In this document: positions 15,836 through 24,748 of the stretch, one piece after another
How positions within the stretch are numbered: position 1 is the stretch's first letter
How the letters are laid out: each line of letters begins with the position of its first letter
Assembly: GCF_032144095.1 (NCBI RefSeq)
Contig: NZ_JAVSNJ010000009.1
Coordinates: 1-64,000, forward strand
Length of the DNA: 64,000 nt
Source: Sphaerochaeta sp032144095
Lineage (GTDB): Bacteria; Spirochaetota; Spirochaetia; Sphaerochaetales; Sphaerochaetaceae
Direction of reading: 5' to 3'
Translations under genes and position numbers: made by a program
Notes under the pieces: model-generated
Databases searched by the model: none
The model's input: only the letters and a program-made list of their open reading frames with translations
Told to the model about the DNA's origin: nothing

Positions 15836-15865
15836 CTGACATGGTGGTTGTAAAGGGTATATGAT
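15836..15865 (+). promoter_or_regulatory. Promoter of the GtrA-family gene
   Basis: CTGACA (15836-15841), an 18-bp spacer and TATGAT (15860-15865) form the signal. Apart from this and a TTGACA box for the CDF gene, nothing else is seen in 15637-15936. Confidence 0.5.
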
Positions 15866-15936
15866 AGCAGACATTCCCTCTGGAAAAAGCAGTGCAAGAT
15901 GCGCTCGTACTCAACAACAAGGCTAAGGAGAGACCT

Positions 15937-16398
15937 ATGCAGCCAACAGGACAGGATAAGCTCACAGGCAAGGAGAATCTGACACAGGTCATCAAGTTTG
16001 TGCTCTTCTCGATCTCTGCCGGCATCATACAGGTGATCGTGTTCACCATCATGGAAGAGCTCCTGCACATAGCCTATTGGGGAAGCTACCTCACAGCCCT
16101 CATAGCAAGCGTCATCTACAACTATACTGTCAACCGACGGTTTACCTTCAAAAGCATCAACAACATTCCTTTGGCCATGACCCAGCTCGGGATCTACTAT
16201 GCAATCTTCACCCCCCTCTCAACCTGGTGGGGGGCAGCCCTGGTGGCCATAGGCTGGTTCGACTACATCGTCCTTTTCCTGACCATGGTGATCAACCTGA
16301 TCACTGAATACTGCGTCAACCGTTTCGTCATCTACCGCACCTCGATGAATACAAGGGACGCCCAGGTCAAAGAACATGCACCAGAGTCACTTTCCTAG
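15937..16398 (+). CDS. GtrA-family small membrane protein
   Basis: This 153-residue protein has four predicted transmembrane helices (about residues 15-37, 44-64, 80-100 and 110-130). It carries the GtrA-type motif YNYTVNRRFTF near residue 65 and the related EYCVNRFVIYR near residue 125. The family is thought to help move lipid-linked sugars or flip glycosyl carriers in the membrane, and is also found in cell-wall polysaccharide loci. AAGGAG precedes the ATG at 15937; an upstream in-frame ATG at 15892 has no ribosome site. No glycosyltransferase gene is adjacent, so its partner is elsewhere. Confidence 0.82.
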   Translation: MQPTGQDKLTGKENLTQVIKFVLFSISAGIIQVIVFTIMEELLHIAYWGSYLTALIASVIYNYTVNRRFTFKSINNIPLAMTQLGIYYAIFTPLSTWWGAALVAIGWFDYIVLFLTMVINLITEYCVNRFVIYRTSMNTRDAQVKEHAPESLS

Positions 16399-16593
16399 AA
16401 AATGCACTGTTCTCCAGCATTCATTTCTCTGATTTCACTAGGGGCTCAAATGCTTTTGTTCCTATACAAACAACTCCTGTATCTCCTGGAATGGAGCCAC
16501 CCAATGATGCCTGGAGGATTGAAAGCCAACACCCAACGGCTGAGGTCATTGGACAGGGAAGGGTCTGGAACATTGCCGTCCTCTACAGGCTAT

Positions 16594-16621
16594 ATAAAGA
16601 AGAACCTGGTTTCCCAGGTTC
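16594..16621 (-). terminator. Terminator of aspS
   Basis: An 8-bp stem (16602-16609 with 16614-16621) has a 4-nt loop and is followed on the minus strand by TTCTTTATA. It lies 25 bp after the aspS stop. The rest of 16399-16645 shows no gene. Confidence 0.65.
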
Positions 16622-16645
16622 CCCTCTTAATTCCATTGAATTTTC

Positions 16646-18442
16646 TTATTCCTTTGGTTTCGGATAATCAATTATCAGATGCAGGTCATCAAGCTGCTGT
16701 TGGTCCAGGAAGGATGGAGAGTCATCCATCGGGCTGACCCCCGCAGTATTCTTCGGGAATGCGATCACCTCATGGATGGAAGTCTCATCACTCATGATCA
16801 TCACCATCCTGTCGATGCCAGGGGCGATGCCACCGTGTGGTGGGGGTCCATACCTGAAGGCATTGAGCAAGAAGCCGAAGCGCTCCTCTGCTGTCTCATC
16901 ATCGAAGTTGCAGATGCGGAAAATACGCTTCTGCAGTTCGACATCATGGATTCGGATAGATCCGCTTGCGACCTCATACCCATTGAGTACCAGATCGTAC
17001 AGATCGCCCTTCACGCTACCCGGATCTGATTCCAGTGTGTCGAGATACTCGGTCTGGGGCATGCTGAACATGTGGTGTGCAGCTTCCCAGTGCCCCTCTG
17101 TCTCATTGTACTCAAAGAGCGGGAAGTCGATGATCCAGCAGAACTCAAAGCCCTTGCGGATCAGGTTGAGGTCCTTGCCCAGCTTGGATCGTACAGCACT
17201 GAGGCTGGCACAACAGCGCTTCCAGTTCTCATGGGCAACAAAGAGGATGAGGTCCCCTTCCTTTGCCTCGAGCTTGGAAACCAGTTCCTCTTCCAGTCCG
17301 GCGAAGAACTTGCCTACACCACCGGAGAGGACATTGTGCTCGCCCACCTTGATCCAGGCCAAGCCTTTGGCCCCGTAGATCTTTGCAGCATCCTCAAGTT
17401 CGGTGATGAACTTGCGGGAGAACTCGACCCCTTCGGTCTTGGGTGCACAGAGGGCCTTCACGAAGCCTCCTGCCGCAACAATGTCCTTGAAGGTCGCAAA
17501 ACTGCTCTTCTGGGCGATTTCATTCATGTCGGAGATGGGTAGGTCAAAACGGAGGTCGGGCTTGTCACAACCATAGGTATTCAGGCTGTCATTGTAGCTG
17601 AGCCTGCGGAAATGGACAGGGAGGTCGACGTTCATCACTTCCTTGAAGACATGGCCGAAGAGCCCCTCCATAAGGGAGAGCACATCATCCCGCTTGACGA
17701 AGCTCATCTCCAGGTCAAGCTGGGTAAACTCAAGCTGGCGGTCCCCACGGGAGTCCTCGTCGCGGTAGCAACGGGCTATCTGGAAATACTTGTCGAAGCC
17801 GCCGACCATCAGGATCTGCTTGAAGAGCTGGGGGCTCTGTGGCAGGGCATAGAACTTTCCGGCGTAGAGGCGGCTGGGAACTACAAAGTCGCGGGCTCCC
17901 TCCGGGGTGCTCTTGATAAGGGTAGGGGTCTCAATCTCGTAGAAATCCCTTCCTGCGAGATATTTCCTGATGGAGAATATGAAGTCATGGCGAAGCTTGA
18001 GACGCTTTTGCATCCCTTGGCTGCGCAGGTCGAGATAGCGGTACTTGAGGCGGAGGTCCTCTCTCGTTTCCTTCCCATCATCAAGGAGGAATGGCAGTGG
18101 GGCACACCTGGAGAGGATCTCGATCTTCTCAGCCTTTACCTCAATCTCCCCTGTAGCCATCTCAGGGTTGACCATGGAATCGGGGCGAAGGCGTACGAAG
18201 CCTGTCACTGCGATGCAGAACTCCATCCTCAGCTCATTGGCCACGCTCTGCAGTTCGGCTGAGGCATCGTCATCCACCACCACCTGGGTAATTCCATACC
18301 GGTCACGGAGATTGATGAAGTGAAGCGAGCCATGGTTACGGTCTCGGTGGACCCATCCGTTGAGGACAACTTGTTTGTTGTTGTCTTCCTTGGTCAGTGC
18401 TCCGCACGTCGTTGTTCGTTGAGAAAACAGTTCTTCTGCCAT
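16646..18442 (-). CDS. aspS: Aspartyl-tRNA synthetase, bacterial type
   Basis: A 598-residue class II synthetase that charges tRNA-Asp. The N-terminal OB fold binds the anticodon (VLNGWVHRDRNHGSLHFINLRD). Motif 2 is seen in FQIARCYRDEDSRGDRQLEF near residue 220, and motif 3 in GIAPGIDRMVMI near 535. The bacterial GAD insertion sits between them (about 290-420). The ending is family-like (AVSPMDDSPS-type loop, here GVSPMDDSPS). An AGGGGA ribosome site precedes the ATG, with a stronger AAAGGAGG further upstream. The length is typical. Confidence 0.96.
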   Translation of the reverse strand: MAEELFSQRTTTCGALTKEDNNKQVVLNGWVHRDRNHGSLHFINLRDRYGITQVVVDDDASAELQSVANELRMEFCIAVTGFVRLRPDSMVNPEMATGEIEVKAEKIEILSRCAPLPFLLDDGKETREDLRLKYRYLDLRSQGMQKRLKLRHDFIFSIRKYLAGRDFYEIETPTLIKSTPEGARDFVVPSRLYAGKFYALPQSPQLFKQILMVGGFDKYFQIARCYRDEDSRGDRQLEFTQLDLEMSFVKRDDVLSLMEGLFGHVFKEVMNVDLPVHFRRLSYNDSLNTYGCDKPDLRFDLPISDMNEIAQKSSFATFKDIVAAGGFVKALCAPKTEGVEFSRKFITELEDAAKIYGAKGLAWIKVGEHNVLSGGVGKFFAGLEEELVSKLEAKEGDLILFVAHENWKRCCASLSAVRSKLGKDLNLIRKGFEFCWIIDFPLFEYNETEGHWEAAHHMFSMPQTEYLDTLESDPGSVKGDLYDLVLNGYEVASGSIRIHDVELQKRIFRICNFDDETAEERFGFLLNAFRYGPPPHGGIAPGIDRMVMIMSDETSIHEVIAFPKNTAGVSPMDDSPSFLDQQQLDDLHLIIDYPKPKE

Positions 18443-18517
18443 ACGCGGTCCCCTATCGGGCCTCCTTTGGAAAGTATTCCCATCCTATACTAAGGAGGTC
18501 AAAAAGACAATTGCCCG

Positions 18518-21500
18518 TTATTGGGGAAGCTCCCTGACGGTCACCTGTCCCTTCTGCAAAAATTCGATCGCCTCAACCGCTGCAACCGCTGCGCTTGTCG
18601 TCGTTGTATAGGGGATTTTCAAGCGCATGGCGAGGCTGCGGATCTCATCATCGCTGGTGTGTGCCTGGTAGCCCATCGGGGTGTTTATGACCAGCGCAAT
18701 CGCGCTCTCCCTGAGGTAGTCGGCAATGTTTGGCCTTCCCTCATGCACCTTCTGGACCACTTCACACAGCAGCCCTTCCTCAAAGAGCGACTGGGCAGTC
18801 CCTTTTGTGGCCGCAAGCTGGAACCCCAGGGCCTTGAGCTTTCTTGCCACCGGAAGGATGGTCTTCCTGTCACGCCTGTTGACGCTGATGATCACCTTCC
18901 CTGAGGTCGGAAGCGTATTACCTGCACTGGTCTGGCTTTTTGCAAAGGCCTCCCCGAAACTCTTGCCCAGGCCTATGGACTCCCCTGTCGACCTCATTTC
19001 TGGGCCGAGGGCTGGATCGACATTGCTGAACCTATCGAAGGAGAATACCGCCTCCTTCACCGCCCAGCCGAGCAGGCAGTGCCCCTCTCCTATGCCGCCT
19101 TCCATGGGAACCCGCCTTTGGGCAACCAGGTCCTCGCCCTCCCAGACCCGGACAGCTACCTCCAGAAGATTCACCCCCGATGTCTTGGATATGAAAGGTA
19201 CGGTCCTCGATGCCCTGGGGTTTACCTCGATGAGGTAGAGCAGCTCGTCCTTGACTGCAAACTGGATGTTCATCAGGCCCTGGACCTCCAGTGCCACAGC
19301 CAGCTTGTGTGCCCAAGCCTTCATCTGCTTCAGGATAGCAGGGGAGCTCTTGTAGGGAGGGAATACCGCCGCTGAGTCTCCGCTATGGATGCCAGCCGCC
19401 TCGATATGCTGGAGGATGCCCCCTATGTAGATGCTCTTTCCGTCGCTTACCGCATCGAGGTCATATTCGAAGGCATCGTCAAGGAACTGGTCAAGCAGGA
19501 TGGGTGCCTCCTTGCTTGCCATGATGGCCTTCCTCTGCAGCAGGTCCTCTATACCCTGCCTGTCATAGACGATGAACATGCCCCTGCCTCCCAGGACAAA
19601 GGAGGGCCTGATCAGGACGGGGAAGCCCACCTCCTCAGCAAGAGGCAGCAGTTCTTCCTGGCTATGGGCAGTCCTGTTCTTTGGCTGGCGGAGCCCCAGC
19701 TCCTGGACAAGGGCCGAGAACAGCCCCCTGTCACCAGCTCTCTGTAGTCCCTGCAGGGAGGTCCCCACTAAGGTCGAACCACTTTTTTCAAGCTTGCTCG
19801 CCATGTTCAGGGGAGTCTGGCCACCCAACTGGACGACCACTTTGCTCGCCCTCTCGCGCAGCATGATCTCCTTCACCTCTTCGGCACACAGGGCCTCTAT
19901 GTAGAGCCTGTCGCTGATGTTGAAGTCGGTGGAGACGGTCTCGGGGTTGCTGTTGACCATGATGGTTTTCTTCCCCAGCTTCTGGTAGGCAAGGGACGCG
20001 AGGGTACAGCAGGTATCGAATTCCAGCCCCTGACCGATCCTGTTGGGGCCACTGGCAAGGATAACCACGGCCTCATCACCCAGGGGAGGTGCCTCATTGG
20101 TTTCTCCGTAGGTTGTATAGAGGTACGGGGTGAGGGCCTTGAACTCCCCGGCACAGGTGTCGACATAGTGGGTCACCGGATGGAGTTGGTAGGCAAAGCG
20201 GAGCCTCTCCACCACACGCTCATCCTGACCGAGGAGGAAAGCGATACGCTTGTCGCTCATTCCGGCCTTTTTTGCTTCTAGCAGAAGTGAGGCATCAAGG
20301 CCAAGGCGGATGCTCTTGTCCAACCTGCTCTGTTCGGCCAACAGGTGGATGAACCAAGGGTCGAAACCTGTTGTTGTGCTGAGGGCCTGGGCTGAAGCCT
20401 CTCCTTCCCTGCACAGGGTGGTGTAGGCTGCCATAAGCCTGAGGGGGTGTGCGCTCTCCAGGTACTTTGCAACTTCGGCTTCTGTGAAAAGCTTATTCTC
20501 GGTCAGGTCGACAAGGCCTTCAAACCGTTGCTCAGACGAGCGGATGGCCTTGTTCAGGGCCTCAAGGGCTGTCCTGCCTAGGGCAAGGGCTTCCCCTACG
20601 CTCCGCATCTGGGTTCCGAGGGCTGAGAAGGGAAGGGGAAACTTCTCCAACTCGAAGCGAGGCACCTTCACTGCACAGTAGTCAAGCGCCGGTTCGAAAC
20701 AGGATACCGAGGAACCTGTGATCTCATTGAGGATCTCATCGAGGGTATACCCCACCGCAAGCTTTGCCGAGCATCGTGCGATGGGAAAGCCTGTAGCCTT
20801 GCTTGCCAGGGCAGAGGAGCGTGAGACGCGGGGGTTCATCTCGATGACCACCATCTTTGCGGTAATGGGGTCCACTGCAAACTGGACGTTGCTTCCCCCG
20901 CACTCGACTCCGACAGCGCGGAGGATGGCGATCGAGGCATCACGCATCGCTTGGTATTGGCCCTCGTCGAGGGTCTGGATCGGGGCAATGGTGATGCTGT
21001 CGCCGGTATGTACTCCCATCGGGTCGATGTTCTCGATCGAACAGACGATGATGGCATTGTCCTTCTTGTCCCGCATCACCTCCATCTCGAACTCCTTCCA
21101 TCCTATGAGCGACTCCTCGACCAGGGCTTCGTGGGAGGGGCTTGTCTGTAGTGCATGCTGCAAAAGGGCTGGCAGTTCCTCATGGGTGTAGGCTATCGAG
21201 CCACCCATGCCACCCAAGGTATATGAGGGACGGATGATCAGGGGCAGGCCCATGCTCTGTTCCAGGAGAAGGCCTTCCGCAACGGAGTGGATGATGGAGC
21301 TGTTGGCACTTTGCAGGCCCAGGCTTTCTACGACCTTCTTGAAGGCACCCCGGTCCTCTGCCAGTTCAATCGACCGGATGGAGGCCCCGATTACCTCCAC
21401 GTTGTATTTTTTCAGGAGTCCCAGGCGCTCGAGTTCCAGCGTCAGGTTCAGGGCTGTCTGCCCTCCCATGGTGGAGAGGATCGCATCGGGCTGTTCGCGC

Positions 21501-21736
21501 TGGAAGATCTGCTCAATATACTCAGGCCTGAGGGGGTCCATGTAGATATGGTCCGCCATACCCGCTGTGGTCATGACCGTTGCCGGGTTGGGATTTACCA
21601 GGGTAACCTCATACCCCTCCTCCTTGAGGGCCTTCACAGCCTGGGTTCCGCTGTAGTCGAATTCGCAGGCCTGCCCGATGACGATGGGCCCGCTCCCTAC
21701 TACCAGGATTCTTTTGATGTCAGTTCGTGCACTCAT
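18518..21736 (-). CDS. carB: Carbamoyl-phosphate synthase large subunit
   Basis: This 1072-residue synthetase makes carbamoyl phosphate from ammonia, bicarbonate and two ATP, feeding pyrimidine and arginine synthesis. It has two homologous ATP-grasp halves, each starting with a family nucleotide site (VVGSGPIVIGQACEFDYSG near residue 12 and ILASGPNRIGQGLEFD near 560), and a C-terminal methylglyoxal-synthase-like allosteric domain (NTPMGYQAHTSDDEIR). The length matches the E. coli enzyme. Its start overlaps the carA stop by 4 bp, so the subunits are translationally coupled. No frameshift or missing motif was noticed. Confidence 0.97.
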   Translation of the reverse strand: MSARTDIKRILVVGSGPIVIGQACEFDYSGTQAVKALKEEGYEVTLVNPNPATVMTTAGMADHIYMDPLRPEYIEQIFQREQPDAILSTMGGQTALNLTLELERLGLLKKYNVEVIGASIRSIELAEDRGAFKKVVESLGLQSANSSIIHSVAEGLLLEQSMGLPLIIRPSYTLGGMGGSIAYTHEELPALLQHALQTSPSHEALVEESLIGWKEFEMEVMRDKKDNAIIVCSIENIDPMGVHTGDSITIAPIQTLDEGQYQAMRDASIAILRAVGVECGGSNVQFAVDPITAKMVVIEMNPRVSRSSALASKATGFPIARCSAKLAVGYTLDEILNEITGSSVSCFEPALDYCAVKVPRFELEKFPLPFSALGTQMRSVGEALALGRTALEALNKAIRSSEQRFEGLVDLTENKLFTEAEVAKYLESAHPLRLMAAYTTLCREGEASAQALSTTTGFDPWFIHLLAEQSRLDKSIRLGLDASLLLEAKKAGMSDKRIAFLLGQDERVVERLRFAYQLHPVTHYVDTCAGEFKALTPYLYTTYGETNEAPPLGDEAVVILASGPNRIGQGLEFDTCCTLASLAYQKLGKKTIMVNSNPETVSTDFNISDRLYIEALCAEEVKEIMLRERASKVVVQLGGQTPLNMASKLEKSGSTLVGTSLQGLQRAGDRGLFSALVQELGLRQPKNRTAHSQEELLPLAEEVGFPVLIRPSFVLGGRGMFIVYDRQGIEDLLQRKAIMASKEAPILLDQFLDDAFEYDLDAVSDGKSIYIGGILQHIEAAGIHSGDSAAVFPPYKSSPAILKQMKAWAHKLAVALEVQGLMNIQFAVKDELLYLIEVNPRASRTVPFISKTSGVNLLEVAVRVWEGEDLVAQRRVPMEGGIGEGHCLLGWAVKEAVFSFDRFSNVDPALGPEMRSTGESIGLGKSFGEAFAKSQTSAGNTLPTSGKVIISVNRRDRKTILPVARKLKALGFQLAATKGTAQSLFEEGLLCEVVQKVHEGRPNIADYLRESAIALVINTPMGYQAHTSDDEIRSLAMRLKIPYTTTTSAAVAAVEAIEFLQKGQVTVRELPQ

Positions 21737-22890
21737 ACTGTCTCTCCCTTTGCCAGGCTGATGAATCGGTCGAAGATCCAGGCCCCGTCACGGGGACCTG
21801 GGGATGCTTCGGGGTGGAACTGGACGCAGGCAACAGGTTTTGTCTTGTGCCACAGTCCCTCGATCGATTGGTCGTTTGCATTGATGAACCACGGCACTAC
21901 CGTCTCTGGTAGGGAAGAGCACTCACTCATGTAGCCGTGGTTCTGGCTGGTCACAAAGGTCCTGTTGGAGAAGAGGTCCCTGACAGGGTGGTTTGCACCA
22001 TGGTGGCCGAACTTCATCTTTTCCGTTCTCCCTCCCACTGCCAGGGTTATCAGCTGGTGACCAAGACAGATGCCGACGGTGGGTAGGCTCTCCATCACCT
22101 CCCTGGCCATGGCAACTGCTCCCTGCAGCAACATGGGGTCCCCAGGTCCGTTGGAGAGGAAGAGCCCATCACAACCTTGGACAAGGACATCGTTCGCAGT
22201 GGAAAAGCTGGGTAGCAGTGTTACCGCTACATTGCGTTTGTACAGCTCGGCGATGATGGAGCTCTTGATGCCGAAGTCCACTACAGCAAAACGGAGAAGA
22301 GGTGCTGTGGGGTTGGGAACCCAGGAAGGTGGGTCGATGAGGGGAGCTTTGACCGACACCCCTTCGATGAGGTTTCTCTCGGAGATCGATGGCATTTCAT
22401 GCAGATATGCCAATGCAGTGGCTTTCTCCCCCTGGGTGAGGTGGTCATGTTCTGAACGAAGCAGTAGGGCGTTGCACGATCCCTTTTCCCTAAGGTGCAG
22501 GGTCAGGGCCCTTGTATCGACACCGCTAATTCCCGGGACTCCAGACTCTTGCATGAAGGCATCTAAAGAGACCCTCTTCAAGGGAAGAGGGCCTTCATAC
22601 AACGAGCGAATGATAAGGGCTGTGGCAGGAACTGCCTTTTGGCAGAGCGTGCTCTCGGAAAAGAGCGGCTCACAGCCATAGTTGCCTATGTGTGGTGAGG
22701 TCATCACCACCATCTGCCCATGGTAGGATGGGTCGGTCAGTATCTGCTGGTAGCCACACATGCTGGTGTTGAAGACAACCTCTCCGAAAAGGGTGTCTTC
22801 TGCTAGGTCCTTGCACAGTGGTGCCGGTTTTCCGAACCCTTTGCCGGAGAAGATGGTAGCATCTTCGAGGATGAGATAGGTTGTATCCAT
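21733..22890 (-). CDS. carA: Carbamoyl-phosphate synthase small (glutaminase) subunit
   Basis: This 385-residue subunit hydrolyses glutamine and channels ammonia to CarB. The class I glutamine amidotransferase nucleophile is in TVGICLGHQL, and the His-Glu pair is in CVQFHPEASPGP near the C terminus. The N-terminal CPSase domain includes GEVVFNTSMCGYQQILTDPSY. The frame is open up to 23133, but MDTTYLILEDATIFSGKGFG at 22890 is the family start and has GGAG six bases upstream. The upstream region carries an ARG-box-like palindrome at the promoter. The order carA-carB is standard. Confidence 0.96.
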   Translation of the reverse strand: MDTTYLILEDATIFSGKGFGKPAPLCKDLAEDTLFGEVVFNTSMCGYQQILTDPSYHGQMVVMTSPHIGNYGCEPLFSESTLCQKAVPATALIIRSLYEGPLPLKRVSLDAFMQESGVPGISGVDTRALTLHLREKGSCNALLLRSEHDHLTQGEKATALAYLHEMPSISERNLIEGVSVKAPLIDPPSWVPNPTAPLLRFAVVDFGIKSSIIAELYKRNVAVTLLPSFSTANDVLVQGCDGLFLSNGPGDPMLLQGAVAMAREVMESLPTVGICLGHQLITLAVGGRTEKMKFGHHGANHPVRDLFSNRTFVTSQNHGYMSECSSLPETVVPWFINANDQSIEGLWHKTKPVACVQFHPEASPGPRDGAWIFDRFISLAKGETV

Positions 22891-22942
22891 TGTTGCTCCG
22901 TTAGTCCAAATTGTTGGGATAGTATCCAATAACTGGCATTTA

Positions 22943-23020
22943 TGCAACATATTTATACATAAAACAACGGTATTTTGAATAAAAATACATGATGCAACAA
23001 AAATGAATGTAACTGCAACA
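22943..23020 (-). promoter_or_regulatory. carAB control region: promoter, ARG-box-like palindrome and TGCAACA repeats
   Basis: On the minus strand TTCAAA (22974-22979), a 16-bp spacer and TATAAA (22952-22957) form a promoter. Overlapping the -35 box, 22976-22989 reads TGAATAAAAATACA on the plus strand, one base from a symmetric TGAAT-N4-ATTCA ArgR box. The heptamer TGCAACA occurs three times in the plus strand, at 22943, 22993 and 23014; the last two are 21 bp apart. An arginine or pyrimidine repressor is plausible, but no regulator gene is nearby. Confidence 0.45.
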
Positions 23021-23192
23021 AAATACATACCCAACGTTGCTTGTGGGTTTGTGCCTTGCATCATGGAAAGGAAATAGTACTTTTCACTTGTGGGGAATAT
23101 ACTGAAGGTTTGAAGCATCCGATACAACTCCATCTCTTAATTGCAGAGGAGGATTAAGTATGGTAGGGTTTGAATTGAAAGGAAATAGCAAA

Positions 23193-24268
23193 ATGGCAAG
23201 ATTGGATTCTTTATCAGTCCAAGGATTTAAGTCAATCCGAGAATTACACGCCCTTCCTCTAACAAACCTCAATGTACTGATTGGTGCCAATGGGTCTGGG
23301 AAAAGCAACTTCCCCTACCAGGGTTTAAAGAAACAGATCTCAAGAAATATATTTTGGATTCAGGGATTGCTTCTGATTTTATATATATGGGATCACCTGA
23401 GGCAACTCGGATTTCCTTTACGTTGGATTTTGGTGACAATAGGTATGGGATGGAATTGGTCCCAACCCAAGATGATCTGCTTCGTATTGATACTGAAGGG
23501 ACGTTGTATAAAGGTTCAGGTAGTTGGTACAGCTTATATTCCCCCGATGGGTTCACTCCTGGTTTGTTAACAGATAGAGATAGAAGTGGTTCTACGAGCA
23601 TACATGGGGTTGGATACTATGTATTTGAGTCGATAAAAAATTGGCAGATGTACCATTTCCATGATACTGGAAGATTGTCTCTGATAAAATCTGCACAAAG
23701 TGTTTTTGATAATGTTTATCTTCGATTTGATGGTTCAAATTTAGCCAGTTATCTTCTTTTCCTTAAAAGAAATCCTGTTTATGAGAAATATTATTTCCAG
23801 ATAGTGGAAGCAGTTCGACAAGTAGCCCCGTTTTTTGACGGTTTTGTCTTGGAGGCTAATTCTCAAGATATGGTGAGGTTGCTATGGAAGCAAAAAGGGT
23901 CTGATTACCCTATGAAACCCCAGGCTCTTTCTGATGGTACTCTTCGATTCATCTGTCTTGCCACAGTGCTTCTTCAGCCAAAACATCCTGAAACCATTAT
24001 AATTGATGAGCCAGAACTTGGTCTCCACCCGTATGCCATTGGCATTTTGGCGGAGCTCATGAAAGCCCGTTCCTATGACACCCAGCTAATTGTAGCAACT
24101 CAATCCCCTGTTCTGATCAGCTATTTTGAGCCTGAAGATATAATTGTCTGTGACAGGAAGGAAGGGCAGTCTACCTTTTTCCGACTGGATCCAGGATCTT
24201 TGGATGTTTGGCTGGAAGATTATTCTCTTGGTGAATTATGGACAAAGAATGTCCTCTCCGGTGTGTAG
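23193..24268 (+). pseudogene. Frameshifted AAA ATPase (AAA_21 / OLD-RecF-like)
   Basis: The start (MARLDSLSVQGFKSIREL) and Walker A box (GANGSGKSN) are in one frame up to about 23312. The rest, from KYILDSGIASDFIYMGSPEATR through the QALSDGTLRFICLA signature, Walker B IIIDEPELGLHP and QLIVATQSPVL, is in another frame, open from before 23354 to 24268. Relatives have an unbroken chain with a longer helical stretch after Walker A, so there seems to be a shift and possibly a short deletion around 23310-23335. The family is common in defence or toxin-like systems and stand-alone SMC-type ATPases. The segment is visibly richer in A+T than its neighbours, suggesting transfer. Programmed frameshifting is less likely, since no slippery heptamer is evident. 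Confidence 0.75.
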
Positions 24269-24355
24269 GGCCAGATTGTCGCCACCCTTACAGATTCAGG
24301 AACAATCCTTTGGCCACTCGTCCAGCGTATCCTAGGCAACCCTCCAAGCCCCCCC

Positions 24356-24748
24356 TCATTTCTCCTTCTTCTTGGTCTCCAAGGTGAAGTTGTCGGGATT
24401 GAAGGCATCGCTGCCTAGCCAGAGGTCAATCTGCAGGCCACTGTCGGAGTTGCTGACGCTTGCGTGCTTGATCTGCCATCCAATGAGTTTTAGCCTTGCT
24501 CCCCAGGCCATGTCATGACCGGCCATAAGGCCGTAGTATTGGGCCAGTTCAGGGCGTTGTGCCTTGGGGTTGAGGGCCTTCCTGATCTGCTCCAGCTCTG
24601 CCTCCGATCGTGGCCTGTCATCGAAGAAACTGATATGGGCACCATCGTCCTCCTGGTGGAGCGAGACGACAAGGCGGAGGGGATTGCCCTCCAGCATGAA
24701 GTTTGTGAGTTCCCCGATCAAACGTCCTAAAAATTCCTTTCGTTTCAT
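24356..24748 (-). CDS. Hypothetical protein paired with DUF1576 permease-like gene
   Basis: This 130-residue soluble protein begins MKRKEFLGRLIGEL. It contains alternating strands and acidic segments (LVVSLHQEDDGAHISFFDD) and ends in a lysine-rich tail. I do not recognise the family. The start at 24748 overlaps the stop of the upstream membrane-protein gene by 4 bp (ATGA), and an AAGGAGG site lies further upstream, so the two genes are translationally coupled. It may be a cytosolic partner of that membrane protein. The gap between it and the broken ATPase gene (24269-24355) holds nothing clear. Confidence 0.7.
   Translation of the reverse strand: MKRKEFLGRLIGELTNFMLEGNPLRLVVSLHQEDDGAHISFFDDRPRSEAELEQIRKALNPKAQRPELAQYYGLMAGHDMAWGARLKLIGWQIKHASVSNSDSGLQIDLWLGSDAFNPDNFTLETKKKEK

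Noticed and set aside
23300..23340. Programmed frameshift in the AAA ATPase gene
   Set aside because: No slippery heptamer or following stem was seen, and residues expected after Walker A appear to be missing, so decay or deletion is more likely.
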